The notes under the pieces are model-generated. The model did no database searches and was not told where the DNA came from. It worked only from the letters and a program-made list of their open reading frames with translations. Positions 24,862 to 34,861 of a stretch of 64,000 nt of DNA are shown here, piece after piece. The translations under genes were made by a program, and so were the position numbers. How positions within the stretch are numbered: position 1 is the first letter of the stretch; each line of letters begins with the position of its first letter. The DNA is from CAWBRT01 sp050015355 (GTDB taxonomy: Bacteria > Acidobacteriota > Terriglobia > Terriglobales > Acidobacteriaceae). Location of the stretch: NCBI GenBank assembly GCA_050015355.1, contig JBEKBO010000010.1, positions 5,279 to 69,278 of the forward strand, written 5' to 3'.

Positions 24862-25188
24862 ATGAAGATTTTTGTCGGGAACTTTAGTTTCAGCATGACC
24901 GAAGCAGAGCTTCGTTCACTTTTTCAGCCCTTCGGCACCGTCGACAGCGTTTCACTGGTAACCGACCGCGACACCGGCCGCTCGCGCGGATTCGGATTCG
25001 TCGAGATGGCAAACAAGGACGAAGCCACCAAGGCCATTGCGGCTTTGAACGGCCAGGACTCAGGCGGACGGCCGCTCACGGTCAATGAAGCGCGACCCAA
25101 AGTGGAGCGCGGCGGCGGCGGTTCACGCGGTGGCGGGCGAGATGACTATCGCGGCCATGCGCGTCAACCTCGCGAACCTCGGTGGTAG
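24862..25188 (+). CDS. RRM-type RNA-binding protein with glycine/arginine-rich tail
   Basis: 108 aa from ATG 24862, chosen for AAAGGA upstream and the family start MKIFVGNFSFSM. One RNA-recognition motif occupies ~1-80 with RNP2 IFVGNF and RNP1 SRGFGFVEM. The tail is short and glycine/arginine rich (VERGGGGSRGGGRDDYRG), as in cyanobacterial Rbp and eukaryotic GRP proteins. It probably binds structured mRNA. It is divergent from a csp gene, consistent with a shared RNA-metabolism neighbourhood. Confidence 0.93.
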   Translation: MKIFVGNFSFSMTEAELRSLFQPFGTVDSVSLVTDRDTGRSRGFGFVEMANKDEATKAIAALNGQDSGGRPLTVNEARPKVERGGGGSRGGGRDDYRGHARQPREPRW

Positions 25189-25277
25189 GGCTCGGGGACG
25201 CGGAGAAGCAGCGGACCCAGGGAATGGCTAAGCGTGTGCGGCAAAACAACGGGGGAGGCGTCCCCAATCTCGTTGAA

Positions 25278-25463
25278 ATGTCGACTGTAACCTGTGATCA
25301 GTGTGGCGCTCGGTTCGCCATCGGCCATCGTCTGTTCTTCCAGGATGCTGAGCTTGCAACCAGGCAAGCCGTTTGGCTGGGAGAGCAGCTCGTCTGGGAT
25401 CACATTCAGGAAAATAAGCACCGGGGTTCGATACGCTTGCCCGCGTCCAACGAGATGAAATAA
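25278..25463 (+). CDS. Small zinc-ribbon-like hypothetical protein
   Basis: 61 aa from ATG 25278; the same frame is open from 25182 and overlaps the RRM stop. It starts MSTVTCDQCGARFAIGH, with only one CxxC pair, then a helical part (AELATRQAVWLGEQLVWDH) and a polar end. A second cysteine pair is absent, so zinc binding would need other ligands or a dimer. Start choice is uncertain (25224 is an alternative). Confidence 0.55.
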   Translation: MSTVTCDQCGARFAIGHRLFFQDAELATRQAVWLGEQLVWDHIQENKHRGSIRLPASNEMK

Positions 25464-25899
25464 AGGCACGGCAGCCGCGCGCTGGAGCACTTCGGGGCAA
25501 GTCATAGTCCGCTGGTGTTGTCCGCGAGCGCCGGTTGTGTGCAGTCTTCCCGGAAGGCGATATCTGCGCGATTGGATCGTTCAGGGCGGTGTTTCCGGCA
25601 GGTGCGGAAGGTGTCCTAACTCGTTGATTCTGTTGCGGTTTCTGGCACAGCCCTGGATCAGGTGCTGGCCGCCCGTTCTCCTCAAACTTTCCCTTTAAGT
25701 TAAGGCCGCGCAACCCGGTGCTCACCGCCGAGCTGCCGCTGATGTCCGTTGCGAAAGGCTTTCTTTTCAGCCACAATTCCGAAGACGAAATTCATGCGGC
25801 CAAGTAGCTGCAGGAAGGCGTTGCGCCCAGTGCCGGCGGGGCACAGGCGTGCCTGCTTAGGCACCGGTTCGGCCAGAGGCCGGGGAGAACGCAACTTCT
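25464..25899. other. Intergenic region before the MFS gene; no gene seen
   Basis: About 435 bp. Frames on the minus strand (to 25776) have no recognisable protein pattern or ribosome site. The last ~20 bp carry GGGGAGA, which probably serves the MFS gene. Confidence 0.4.
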
Positions 25900-27153
25900 A
25901 TGGACCACACAAGAAAAGGGTATCGGTGGTGGGTAATTTTCCTGCTTTTTTGCGGCACGTTCGTGAATGCAGTGGATCGTGGCAGCCTCGGCGTTGCGGC
26001 GCCCTCGATCATGAAGGAGTTGCACCTTAATCCCGCGATGATGGGAGTTGTGCTCTCGGCTTTCTTTTGGACTTACTTTGCCATGAATATTCCTTCCGGA
26101 GCCCTGGCCGACAGATTCGGAGCCAAGGCGACTCTCGGTTGGGCGGCCTTCGTGTGGTCGTTTCTATCGGCGCTGACCGGCATGGCGCACAGCTTCGTGC
26201 AATTGGTGCTATTCCGAATCGGGGTGGGAGCCGGCGAGGCGGCGTTGCAGCCGTGCAACGTCAAGGTTGTCAAGACCGTGTTCCCCACGGAGGAACGTGG
26301 CACTGCGATCGGCATCTTCAACGCAGGCATACGGCTGGGGCTGGCCGCCGTGCCGGTGATGATGGCTTACCTGATTCACGCCTACAACTGGCGGGTGGCG
26401 TTTTATGTTACCGGCGCCGGAAGTCTCGTGTGGGTCGTGCTGTGGGTTTATTTCTACAAACAGCCGGAGGCCGAATCGAATCGAGAGGGCGCCAGCAAGG
26501 AAAGAGTGCCTTGGCTGGAGTTGCTGAAGCACCGGTCGATCATCGGGCTGATGTTGTGCAAATTCTTTCAGGAATACCTGTACAACATGTTTATCACCTG
26601 GCTGCCTGCCTATCTGGTGATGGAACGCGGCTTCACCATCCTGAAAATGGGCTGGTACGCGTCGCTGCCGTGGGTCGTGACTTTCTGTGCCTTGCCGCTG
26701 ATTGGGCTGCTCTCGGACACCTTGATCAAACGCGGTATGAGCGTGACCAAGTCGCGCAAGGGGATGATCATTATCGGCCAGTTTATTGCGGCGATCATTG
26801 TATTCGCCCCGTATGTGAGCAGCGCAAAGGTCGCCATAACCCTGCTGGTTGTGGCCTTGGTTTGCGAATCCGGTGCGAGCACTGTCTTGTGGGCCGCCTG
26901 CGCGGAGATCGCTCCCAAGAACACATCGGCCTCCGTCTCCGGCATTATGAATACCGCGGGTGCCTTGGCCGGCATCGCTTCTCCCATCGTTACCGGAGTT
27001 CTGCTGAAGCTGACCGGGAACTTCCAGCGGGCCTTTCTTGTCGCCAGCCTGATGATCGTGTTTGCGGCGTTGTCGATGTGGTTTGTGGTCGGCAGCGTTG
27101 AACAAATCGAGCTCAAGAAAGACAAGCGAAAGCTGGCCGCGCAGCCGGCATAA
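25900..27153 (+). CDS. MFS transporter, anion:cation symporter (ACS) family
   Basis: 417 aa with 12 predicted membrane helices. The first loop has ALADRFGAKATL, helix 4 has GVGAGEAALQPCNVKVV, and the region DRGSLGVAAPSIMKEL is characteristic of ACS members that import hexuronates, glucarate, galactonate or similar organic acids. Substrate cannot be read from sequence. A 2-hydroxyacid dehydrogenase converges on it 48 bp away, compatible with uptake and oxidation of a sugar acid. Confidence 0.88.
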   Translation: MDHTRKGYRWWVIFLLFCGTFVNAVDRGSLGVAAPSIMKELHLNPAMMGVVLSAFFWTYFAMNIPSGALADRFGAKATLGWAAFVWSFLSALTGMAHSFVQLVLFRIGVGAGEAALQPCNVKVVKTVFPTEERGTAIGIFNAGIRLGLAAVPVMMAYLIHAYNWRVAFYVTGAGSLVWVVLWVYFYKQPEAESNREGASKERVPWLELLKHRSIIGLMLCKFFQEYLYNMFITWLPAYLVMERGFTILKMGWYASLPWVVTFCALPLIGLLSDTLIKRGMSVTKSRKGMIIIGQFIAAIIVFAPYVSSAKVAITLLVVALVCESGASTVLWAACAEIAPKNTSASVSGIMNTAGALAGIASPIVTGVLLKLTGNFQRAFLVASLMIVFAALSMWFVVGSVEQIELKKDKRKLAAQPA

Positions 27154-27201
27154 AGAAGCGCACTTGTGTCTTGGCGTTGCGGGGAACCCGATGCTCACAA
27201 A

Positions 27202-28140
27202 CTATCGCGGAATCGGAGCCGGCACCGGCTTGCCCGCGAAGTATGCTTCCAGATTGGCGAATGCCAGGTCTCCCATGGCCTGCCGCGTCTGAGCCGTGCC
27301 GCTGGCAATATGAGGCGTCAGCACAACATTGTCCATCGTCAGCAGCTCCGCCGGAACATTCGGCTCATCGGCAAAGACATCCATCGCTGCGCCGCGAATG
27401 GTGTGTTTGCTCAACGCATCTATCAGCGCGGCTTCATCGACCAGCGAGCCGCGAGCGATGTTGATCAGGAACCCTTCCGGGCCAAGCGCGTTCAGAACAG
27501 CGGCGTTCACCAACCCGCGGGTCGTCGGTCCACCGTAGGCGGCGGCAACCAGGAAATCCGTGTTGGCGGCGAGGTCGAGCAATGAAGCGTAATAGCGGTA
27601 GCTCACGCCCGGTTTTTCGCTCAGATCGGTGTAGGCGATCCTCATCCCGAATCCTTCGGCGCGGCGCGCAACCGCGCTGCCGATTCGTCCCAATCCGATG
27701 ATGCCCAGCCGGCTGCCGCTTACCTTGCGAGCCAGCCGGTAAGCGCCGGCCTTCCAACTGCCGTTACGAAGGAATCGCTCGGCCGCTGGAATTTCACGCG
27801 CAACCGACAAGATCAGCCCCAGGCAAAGATCCGCGACATCATCGGTCAGCACATCGGGCGTGTGGGTGACGACGATGCCGCGCTCATGCGCAGCCTGGAC
27901 GTCGATTCCGTCGTAGCCAACGCCGAACACCGAAATAATCTCCAGTGCCGGAAGCCGCGCGATGAACTCGCGCGTCACCGTCGATATGGCTCTGGCGGCT
28001 ATACCGCGTACTTTTTTGGCGAGCGAAACAAAGGCGGCGGGATCCAACTGCTGGACGCGATCGTGAAACGAAAAAGCCGCGCGCAGGCGATCTTCGTAAA
28101 AAGCGGGCAGCTTGTCGACCGCAAGAATGTCGGGTTTCAT
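27202..28140 (-). CDS. D-2-hydroxyacid dehydrogenase (glyoxylate/hydroxypyruvate reductase type)
   Basis: 312 aa from ATG 28140, which has CAGGAGCC upstream; the frame is open to 28203. NAD(P)-binding Rossmann motif GIIGLGRIGSAVARRAEG, signature NIARGSLVDEAAL, and catalytic Arg (NIARG), Glu (FADEPN) and His (TPHIAS) are present. It reduces a 2-keto acid such as glyoxylate or hydroxypyruvate, or oxidises the hydroxy acid. It faces the ACS transporter gene. Confidence 0.9.
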   Translation of the reverse strand: MKPDILAVDKLPAFYEDRLRAAFSFHDRVQQLDPAAFVSLAKKVRGIAARAISTVTREFIARLPALEIISVFGVGYDGIDVQAAHERGIVVTHTPDVLTDDVADLCLGLILSVAREIPAAERFLRNGSWKAGAYRLARKVSGSRLGIIGLGRIGSAVARRAEGFGMRIAYTDLSEKPGVSYRYYASLLDLAANTDFLVAAAYGGPTTRGLVNAAVLNALGPEGFLINIARGSLVDEAALIDALSKHTIRGAAMDVFADEPNVPAELLTMDNVVLTPHIASGTAQTRQAMGDLAFANLEAYFAGKPVPAPIPR

Positions 28141-28455
28141 GGTTCCAGGCTCCTGGATTCGAGTCGGGCAAGCACCTAGTCGGCGACGGTGGCCATTCGC
28201 CACCCGTTGCAGCCGCAGAGGTCCGTGAATTCATTGTTCTTCCTTCAGTGTACCAAGCGAACCTGCGCGAGAGCCCGGGCCGTGAGCGTGCGCGAATGTG
28301 CCGGTTTCTGCTCACCTCAGCCGAGCACAAACCTTGCTTCCGTTTTCCGCATCTGTTTAATAGCGCTACAAGTTATGAGCCCACAAGGGACTGCGCTAGC
28401 TATTGCAGCGGATGGGATGACCGTCGCCCACCTTTTCACAATCAAATAGGGATCG
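28141..28455. other. Divergent intergenic region before the ABC exporter; no gene seen
   Basis: About 315 bp with promoters expected in both directions. No convincing operator, riboswitch or gene was recognised. Confidence 0.35.
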
Positions 28456-30279
28456 ATGGCACACGGCAAAAACAGTTTCTGGAGCGGGTGGCACGAACGC
28501 CTGGCGGCGCTCGGCCAGATTCCGCCTGTCCTGAAAATCGTGTGGGAGTCCGGGCCGGCGGTCGTCACCTTCGGCATCATCGTCCGGGTTTTCAGCGCTC
28601 TGCTGCCGATTGCTCTGCTAGGCGTCAGCAAGCTGATTATAGACAACATCGTCAACGTCGTCGCGCATCACCAGCCGGTCTCCAACCGATTCTGGTGGCT
28701 GGTGGCGGCGGAATTCGCGCTGGCGGTGACGAGCAGCATAGTCACGCGCATTCTTGATTACCTGGACTCGCTGTTGGCTGACAAGTACACGCGCCACGTC
28801 AGCATTGCCGTGCTGAGCCACGCGGCGCAGTTGGACGTGATTGCCTACGAGGACCCGGTGTTCTATGACCGGCTCGAGCGCGCTCGCGTGCAGGCGACAG
28901 ACCGGCTTGGGATGATTCAGTCCATTGGCCGGCTGGTGCAGCAGGTGATCACGACGCTTTCGCTGTCGATCTCCATTGTTTACTTTTCTCCATGGCTGCT
29001 GCTGGTTTTGATCGCTGGAGTGATTCCCGCTTTTCTCGGAGAAAGTCACTTTGCGTTTCTCGGTTATGCCAAGAACTTCCGGCAAACTCCCATCCGGCGG
29101 CAACTCGATTACCTGCGCATCCTGGGGGGCAGCAAGGAAGCCGCCAAGGAGCTAAAGCTATTCGGACTGAGCGGCTTCATCACCGGGCGGTTTGCGAAAC
29201 TTTCCGACGAAATCTATCGCGAGAACGTCGCGCTCTCCCGGCTGCGATTGCTGGCCGGAATGTTCCTGTCGGTTCTCGGAACGCTCGGCTATTACGCCGC
29301 GTACGCGTGGGTAATCTGGCGTACTCTGTTGGGCATTCTCTCGGTTGGCACCTTGTACTTTCTGGCGGGCGCAATTCTGCAGGCAAGCAACAACATTCAG
29401 CAGATCTTCTCGACTCTGTCCGGCATCGCGGACCAGGCGCTGTTTCTGACCGACCTGCTTGAGTTCTTCCAGATGGAGCCGACCATCCGCTCCAAGCCGG
29501 ACGCGCTGCCTGCGCCGCGGCCCATTGTGCGCGGCTTCGAGTTCCGAAACGTCTCGTTCCATTACCCCGGCAGCGACAGACTCATTCTGCAGGGTCTCGA
29601 TTTTCATTTGCGCCCCGGCGAGCGGGTGGCGCTGATCGGCGAGAACGGACAGGGAAAGACCACCATCGTCAAGTTGATCACCCGCCTCTACGATCCCACC
29701 GAGGGAGAGATTCTCCTCGACGGGGTCGATCTCCGGGAATACAGCCTCGAAGATCTGTACAAGGAAATCGGGGTCATCTTTCAGGATTTCATGCGTTACG
29801 AAATGACCGCGCGCGAAAATATCGCGGTCGGACGGATTGAGCAGCTTGAGGATCTGAATTTGATTCGGGCCGCCGCCCACAAGAGCCTGGCCGATGAGGT
29901 GATCGCGAAGCTCTCCGGCGGCTACGAGCAGATGTTGGGAAGGCGCTTTAACGATGGCGTGGATCTCTCCGGCGGCGAGTGGCAGAAGCTGGCGCTGGCA
30001 CGTGCTTATCTTCGCGACGCACAACTGCTTGTGCTGGACGAACCGACAGCCGCACTGGACGCACGCAGCGAAGCTGAAGTTTTCGAGCGATTCGCCGAAC
30101 TCACGCAGGCCAAGATGGCGCTGTTCATTTCGCACCGTTTCTCAACCGTGCGCATGGCCGACCGCATCGTCGTGCTCGCCGATGGACAGATTGCCGAAGA
30201 CGGCAGTCATGGCCAGTTGATAGCGCTTGGCGGACGCTACGCCGAATTATTTGAATTGCAGGCCGCCAGCTACCGGTAA
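28456..30279 (+). CDS. ABC exporter, fused permease-ATPase; candidate beta-glucan exporter
   Basis: 607-aa half transporter with six membrane helices (~30-340) followed by the nucleotide-binding domain. It has Walker A GENGQGKT, Q-loop IFQDFMRYE, signature LSGGEWQK, Walker B LLVLDEPTAALD and switch FISHRFS. The architecture is that of MsbA/NdvA-type exporters. It ends 14 bp before the giant glucan-synthase-like gene on the same strand, mirroring the known partnership of NdvA/ChvA (export) with NdvB/ChvB (synthesis) in rhizobia. The substrate is inferred only from that context. Confidence 0.85.
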   Translation: MAHGKNSFWSGWHERLAALGQIPPVLKIVWESGPAVVTFGIIVRVFSALLPIALLGVSKLIIDNIVNVVAHHQPVSNRFWWLVAAEFALAVTSSIVTRILDYLDSLLADKYTRHVSIAVLSHAAQLDVIAYEDPVFYDRLERARVQATDRLGMIQSIGRLVQQVITTLSLSISIVYFSPWLLLVLIAGVIPAFLGESHFAFLGYAKNFRQTPIRRQLDYLRILGGSKEAAKELKLFGLSGFITGRFAKLSDEIYRENVALSRLRLLAGMFLSVLGTLGYYAAYAWVIWRTLLGILSVGTLYFLAGAILQASNNIQQIFSTLSGIADQALFLTDLLEFFQMEPTIRSKPDALPAPRPIVRGFEFRNVSFHYPGSDRLILQGLDFHLRPGERVALIGENGQGKTTIVKLITRLYDPTEGEILLDGVDLREYSLEDLYKEIGVIFQDFMRYEMTARENIAVGRIEQLEDLNLIRAAAHKSLADEVIAKLSGGYEQMLGRRFNDGVDLSGGEWQKLALARAYLRDAQLLVLDEPTAALDARSEAEVFERFAELTQAKMALFISHRFSTVRMADRIVVLADGQIAEDGSHGQLIALGGRYAELFELQAASYR

Positions 30280-30293
30280 TTTTTTGGACTCAT

Positions 30294-33200
30294 ATGCCGC
30301 AGAACCCTCACGTTGAATTGGCCGAAGCTTCCGAAAGATTCTTCGGCTCCGTCGGGCAGGATGGCGCTCACGATGCCGCACTGATAGTGGCTCGCGCCGC
30401 CGCATGTGCCCGGTCGCTGGTCTGGCTGCCGGACGTCCGGGCCCCGCGGGGCTTCGCGGAGCGATTGCAAATGCTGGCTCGCGAGCTAGGCAAACTGGTT
30501 GCCGTTCTAGAGAAGCCTTCGGAGACGGGCGACTCGGAGGAGTGGCGTTGTCTCCGCGATAACGTTCACCTGCTGCGCTCGATGGCGGCCAGGCTGCCGG
30601 AAGCGGAGCGCACACTTGCATCATTGCCTAACGTGGTGGCAGACAATGGGCAGGTCGGGCCCCGCGTCATTGCCATCGCCGAAGACCTATTCAGTTCTCT
30701 GGCCAATCGTTTTGTCGACTCTGACGTGAGCACGTATTTGCGCGCATTTCAGGGCGTAACTGTCCTCCCACTGAAAGAACTGCAAGCGCTGCCGGCGGCC
30801 TTCAACGCGGTGTTGCTGGAGCGAATCGCGACACTTTCCCGCCTCCTGATGGCAAATAAAGAAGCGGCGGGAACACGCATCTGCATTCACAGCTTGCGGG
30901 AGATCGCCCAGGCGCCCTGGAGGGAGTTGCTTGAGCCTCTGATCGTTTTTGATCAGGTGCTGCGGCAGGACCCGGCAGGTGCGTACGCGCATATGGATGT
31001 TGACACGCGGGAGATGTACCGGCGTGCCGTGATCCATCTGGCGGCACACTCGGACTGCTCGGAGTTGGAGATTGCCCAGCAGGCGCTTGCCCTCGCGCGC
31101 GAGTCGCAACGGCAAAGCGAGGCCGATCCTCGCGTCGCCGTTCGCCGTTCGCATGTGGGCTATTACCTGATTGCCGAGGGCAGGGAAGTGCTGCGCAGAC
31201 GCGCCGGTGTGCATCTCCCCTGGAACGAGCAGGCGCAGGAGCTTCTACGCCGCTACGCGGATGAGTTTTACCTCAGCGGCATTGAAGTGCTGACGTTCGC
31301 GATCGTGATCGCCATCATCTGGCGCGGTATCGAGGTCTACTCGCTTTCCGCGATCTTTTTTTGCGTGCTGGCGCTGCTTCTTCCCAGCAGCCAGAGCGCG
31401 GTTGAAGTGATGAATTACCTGGTCACTTCGCTGCTGCCGCCGCGCATTCTGCCCAAGCTGGATTTCCAGAATGGCATCCCGGACGACTGTCTCACCGTGG
31501 TCGCGGTGCCGACATTGCTGCTCGACGAAAAACAGGTGCGGCGGTTGGTGAACGATCTGGAGGTCCGCTATGTCGGCAACATGAGCGCAAATCTGCACTT
31601 TGCGCTGCTGACGGATCTGCCCGATTCCGCCTCGCCTCCCAGTGAAGGCGATCCTCTGGTCTACCTCTGCGGCAAACTCATTCGCGGACTCAACGACAAA
31701 TATCGCGGAAACGGCGCCGGCACTTTTGCCATGTTCCACCGCGATCGCGTTTATAACCCTCGCGAAGGCGTATGGATGGGCTGGGAGCGCAAGCGCGGCA
31801 AGCTGCTTGACTTCAATAAGCTGATTCTTGGCGACTACGACAGCTTTCCTTACAAAGCCGGCAACCTTTCGATTCTGCCGCGCGTTCGCTACGTCCTGAC
31901 GCTGGATTCGGATACGGAACTGCCTCGCGGAACGGCGCAGCGGCTGATCGGCGCGCTTGCGCATCCGTTGTGCCAGGCCATTATCGATCCCGAGCGCAAT
32001 GTGGTGGTCGAAGGTTTTGGAATTCTTCAACCGCGCGTCGGAGTGAGCGTCCAGAGCGCGGCCCAATCGCGGCTGGCCTCGATCTATTCCGGGCAGACGG
32101 GGTTCGACATTTACACGCGCGCGATTTCCGACGTCTATCAGGAGCTGTACGGCGAAGGCACCTTCGTCGGCAAGGGTCTCTATGAAGTCCGCACACTGCA
32201 CAAAGTTCTCGACCATCGTTTCCCGCGCAACGCGCTTCTTAGTCACGATTTGATCGAGGGGGCCTATGCGCGCGCGGGATTCGTGAGCGATGCCCAGGTG
32301 ATTGACGATTATCCATCGCACTACCGCGCTTACATGAGGCGTAAACATCGTTGGCTGCGGGGAGACTGGCAGATCGCAGAGTGGCTGTTTCCGCGGGTCC
32401 CCGACGAGAGCGGCAACCGTGTCCCCAATCCAATCTCGTTCATCTCGCGCTGGAAGATTCTCGACAACCTGCGGCGGAGCCTGATCGAGATTGCGATTTT
32501 TGTGCTCCTGGTCCTGGGATGGACGGTGCTTCCCGGGCGCCCGCTCTACTGGACCGCCGTCACGCTCGCCATCCTGTTTGTTCCGCCGTGGGTGCAGTTT
32601 GCGTTCGGGGTGGTGCGGGCCGCGCTCTCCGCCAGCCTGAGCGGCATTGCAGATGCCATGGCTTCGCTTGGGACAGCACTCGTCAGTGTTGTGCTGACGC
32701 TTACCTTCCTGCAGCACAATGCCTTGGTTTCCGTGGATGCTATTTGGCGGACGCTGTATCGCCGCATGGTTTCACGCCGGCGCATGCTGGAATGGGAAAC
32801 CGCCGAGGAAGCCGAGATGGGCAAACGCAAGCGCTCTCCGGCTGATTGGTACCTGATCTTGACGCCGGCGGTCGCGTTGGGTATAGGGGTGCTTGTCTAC
32901 TGCGTTCACCGCCAAGCCCATCTCCAGGCGTTGGCCACGGCCTTGCCCATCCTGCTGCTTTGGGCGGGCAGCAAGCTGATTTCGTTGTGGCTTGACCGGC
33001 CGTTTCGTCCCGTTCGCAATATGCCTTCCAGGAAGGATCGGCAGTTTTTGCGCCGCCTCGCCCTGCGCACGTGGCGCTACTTTGCCGAGTTCAGCACCGA
33101 GGAGCACAACTGGCTGGTGCCGGATAACGTGCAAGAGCAACCGTTGAAGATCGCGCCGCGGATATCTCCGACCAATCTTGCGTTCCTCCTGAATGCGCGG

Positions 33201-34814
33201 CAGGTCGCTTGCGAAATGGGCTATCTCACGGTTCCGGAGTTTGCGTCGCAGAGCCGCAAGACGCTGGAAACGATGGCTCGCATGCAAACCTATCGCGGGC
33301 ATCTGCTGAATTGGTACGACACCAGAACGTTGTCGCCGATGGAGCCGCGCTTCGTCTCCACGGTGGATAGCGGGAACCTTGCGTCGGCGCTGGTTGCCCT
33401 GAAGAACGGAACTGCCGCGTTGCTCGACAAGCCGTTGTTGTCGCCCACATTGGCGGACGGCTACGACGATTACATAGGTGTGCTGCGCGAATTGCGGGCG
33501 GCTCCGCGCAAGATGCTCAAGGCCCTCCGGCGGCAGCAGAAGATGCCATGGCTGGAACGCCTGCTCGCACCGGCCTTTCCATCGGCAGCTTCAGGCGATC
33601 GACCGGCAAAAATCGCGCCTTCCTGGTTCGAGGTACAACTCGCGGCCCGCGAGGAGTGCAACCGGAAGATGATCGCCGACTACATGCCGTGGCTGCTGCC
33701 GCAGTTCGAATCTCTTTACCGCCATCCCGCATTTGCATTCCTGAAGGAAGCACATGGAATCTCCCTGGCTCGATTGCCGGCGGCAATCACGCTTCTGAGC
33801 ACGCGTCTTGAAGAGATCGCAGCCAGCTATTCTCTCTCGATCGACATGCAGAGCTGCTGCCGGCAACTAACGCAACTCTTGCCGGCTGCACACGAAAATT
33901 CCACTCGGCTCGTTGGTGAATTGCAGTCGCTTGCCGAGGACGCCGGGAACTGGTTTTCGAAAATGTCTTTCGGCTTTTTGCTGGAGCGGCGCCGCAAGCT
34001 CCTCTCGATAGGATATGAAGTTGAGAGTGGTACGCTGCACCAGGCGTGCTACGACCTGCTCGCTTCCGAGTCGCGCATTGCGACGTTCGTCGCGATTGCC
34101 AAGGGCGACATCCCGCAGGAGATCTGGTTCCTGCTCGGCCGGGGCTATCTTATCGCGGGAGGCCGTCCGGTTCTAGCCTCCTGGACAGGAACTATGTTCG
34201 AGTACCTGATGCCGGCGATCTGGATGCGCTCCTATCCGGACACCCTGCTCAGACGTTCCGCGGAGGGCGCCATTCGGGCTCAGCAGTCGTATGCGGCTCG
34301 AAAAGGAGTTCCGTGGGGAATTTCCGAATCCGCTTATAACCGCGTCGACGAAGCTGGCAATTACGGATACCGCGCCTTCGGCGTTCCACAACTGGCGCTG
34401 CAGAAGGAAGATTCCAAAGCTCTCGTGGTGGCGCCGTATGCCTCAATCTTGGCTGTGGGATTCGATTCCGCAAGCGCTCTCAGTAACCTGCGATGGATGA
34501 CGAAGCACGGCTGGTTGGGCGCGTACGGCTTCTATGAGGCTGCCGACTTCACTCCGGTGCGCAGCCGCTCGCGTTGGCGCCGCTTTGAACTGGTTAAGTC
34601 ATGGATGGCGCACCACGAGGGTATGAGCCTGCTGTCGATTGCCAACGTGCTGGATGATGGCATAGTGCAGCGCTGGTTCCACGGCGATCCGCGGGTGCAG
34701 GCGACCGAGTTGCTCTTGCACGAGCGCCCGATTGTGAAGAAGCGCTCAGCGCCCCTGCTGCGATGGCCGGTACTATCGTTTCGAAGCGGCAGCAGGGAGA
34801 AAAAGACCGCTTAG
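30294..34814 (+). CDS. Cyclic beta-1,2-glucan-synthase-like protein lacking the GH94 domain
   Basis: 1506 aa. The N-terminal soluble part (~1-320) leads to two membrane helices (~325-370). A GT84/GT2-type glycosyltransferase follows (~390-700) with LTLDSDTELPRG (~535) and the R-x-x-RW-like HRWLRGDWQIAEWL (~682). More helices come next (~720-900), then a glycoamylase/cyclisation-type domain (~920-1490) with WGISESAYNRVDEAG (~1340) and WMAHHEGMSLL (~1440). NdvB/Cgs proteins normally run to ~2800 aa and end in a GH94 phosphorylase domain that trims chain length. Here the protein stops with its own TAG right after the glycoamylase-like part. It may make linear or unregulated-length beta-1,2-glucan. 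Confidence 0.85.
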   Translation: MPQNPHVELAEASERFFGSVGQDGAHDAALIVARAAACARSLVWLPDVRAPRGFAERLQMLARELGKLVAVLEKPSETGDSEEWRCLRDNVHLLRSMAARLPEAERTLASLPNVVADNGQVGPRVIAIAEDLFSSLANRFVDSDVSTYLRAFQGVTVLPLKELQALPAAFNAVLLERIATLSRLLMANKEAAGTRICIHSLREIAQAPWRELLEPLIVFDQVLRQDPAGAYAHMDVDTREMYRRAVIHLAAHSDCSELEIAQQALALARESQRQSEADPRVAVRRSHVGYYLIAEGREVLRRRAGVHLPWNEQAQELLRRYADEFYLSGIEVLTFAIVIAIIWRGIEVYSLSAIFFCVLALLLPSSQSAVEVMNYLVTSLLPPRILPKLDFQNGIPDDCLTVVAVPTLLLDEKQVRRLVNDLEVRYVGNMSANLHFALLTDLPDSASPPSEGDPLVYLCGKLIRGLNDKYRGNGAGTFAMFHRDRVYNPREGVWMGWERKRGKLLDFNKLILGDYDSFPYKAGNLSILPRVRYVLTLDSDTELPRGTAQRLIGALAHPLCQAIIDPERNVVVEGFGILQPRVGVSVQSAAQSRLASIYSGQTGFDIYTRAISDVYQELYGEGTFVGKGLYEVRTLHKVLDHRFPRNALLSHDLIEGAYARAGFVSDAQVIDDYPSHYRAYMRRKHRWLRGDWQIAEWLFPRVPDESGNRVPNPISFISRWKILDNLRRSLIEIAIFVLLVLGWTVLPGRPLYWTAVTLAILFVPPWVQFAFGVVRAALSASLSGIADAMASLGTALVSVVLTLTFLQHNALVSVDAIWRTLYRRMVSRRRMLEWETAEEAEMGKRKRSPADWYLILTPAVALGIGVLVYCVHRQAHLQALATALPILLLWAGSKLISLWLDRPFRPVRNMPSRKDRQFLRRLALRTWRYFAEFSTEEHNWLVPDNVQEQPLKIAPRISPTNLAFLLNARQVACEMGYLTVPEFASQSRKTLETMARMQTYRGHLLNWYDTRTLSPMEPRFVSTVDSGNLASALVALKNGTAALLDKPLLSPTLADGYDDYIGVLRELRAAPRKMLKALRRQQKMPWLERLLAPAFPSAASGDRPAKIAPSWFEVQLAAREECNRKMIADYMPWLLPQFESLYRHPAFAFLKEAHGISLARLPAAITLLSTRLEEIAASYSLSIDMQSCCRQLTQLLPAAHENSTRLVGELQSLAEDAGNWFSKMSFGFLLERRRKLLSIGYEVESGTLHQACYDLLASESRIATFVAIAKGDIPQEIWFLLGRGYLIAGGRPVLASWTGTMFEYLMPAIWMRSYPDTLLRRSAEGAIRAQQSYAARKGVPWGISESAYNRVDEAGNYGYRAFGVPQLALQKEDSKALVVAPYASILAVGFDSASALSNLRWMTKHGWLGAYGFYEAADFTPVRSRSRWRRFELVKSWMAHHEGMSLLSIANVLDDGIVQRWFHGDPRVQATELLLHERPIVKKRSAPLLRWPVLSFRSGSREKKTA

Positions 34815-34861
34815 GCAGGCTGATGACACAAGCTTGCTCGCTCGGATCGCTTGCGTCGCCG

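Noticed and set aside
25228..25776. 182-codon minus-strand frame downstream of the RRM gene
   Set aside because: Overlaps the better zinc-ribbon-like frame and has no motif or start signal.
31245..32717. 490-codon frame opposite the glucan-synthase-like gene
   Set aside because: Antisense shadow; long only because of GC skew in third positions.
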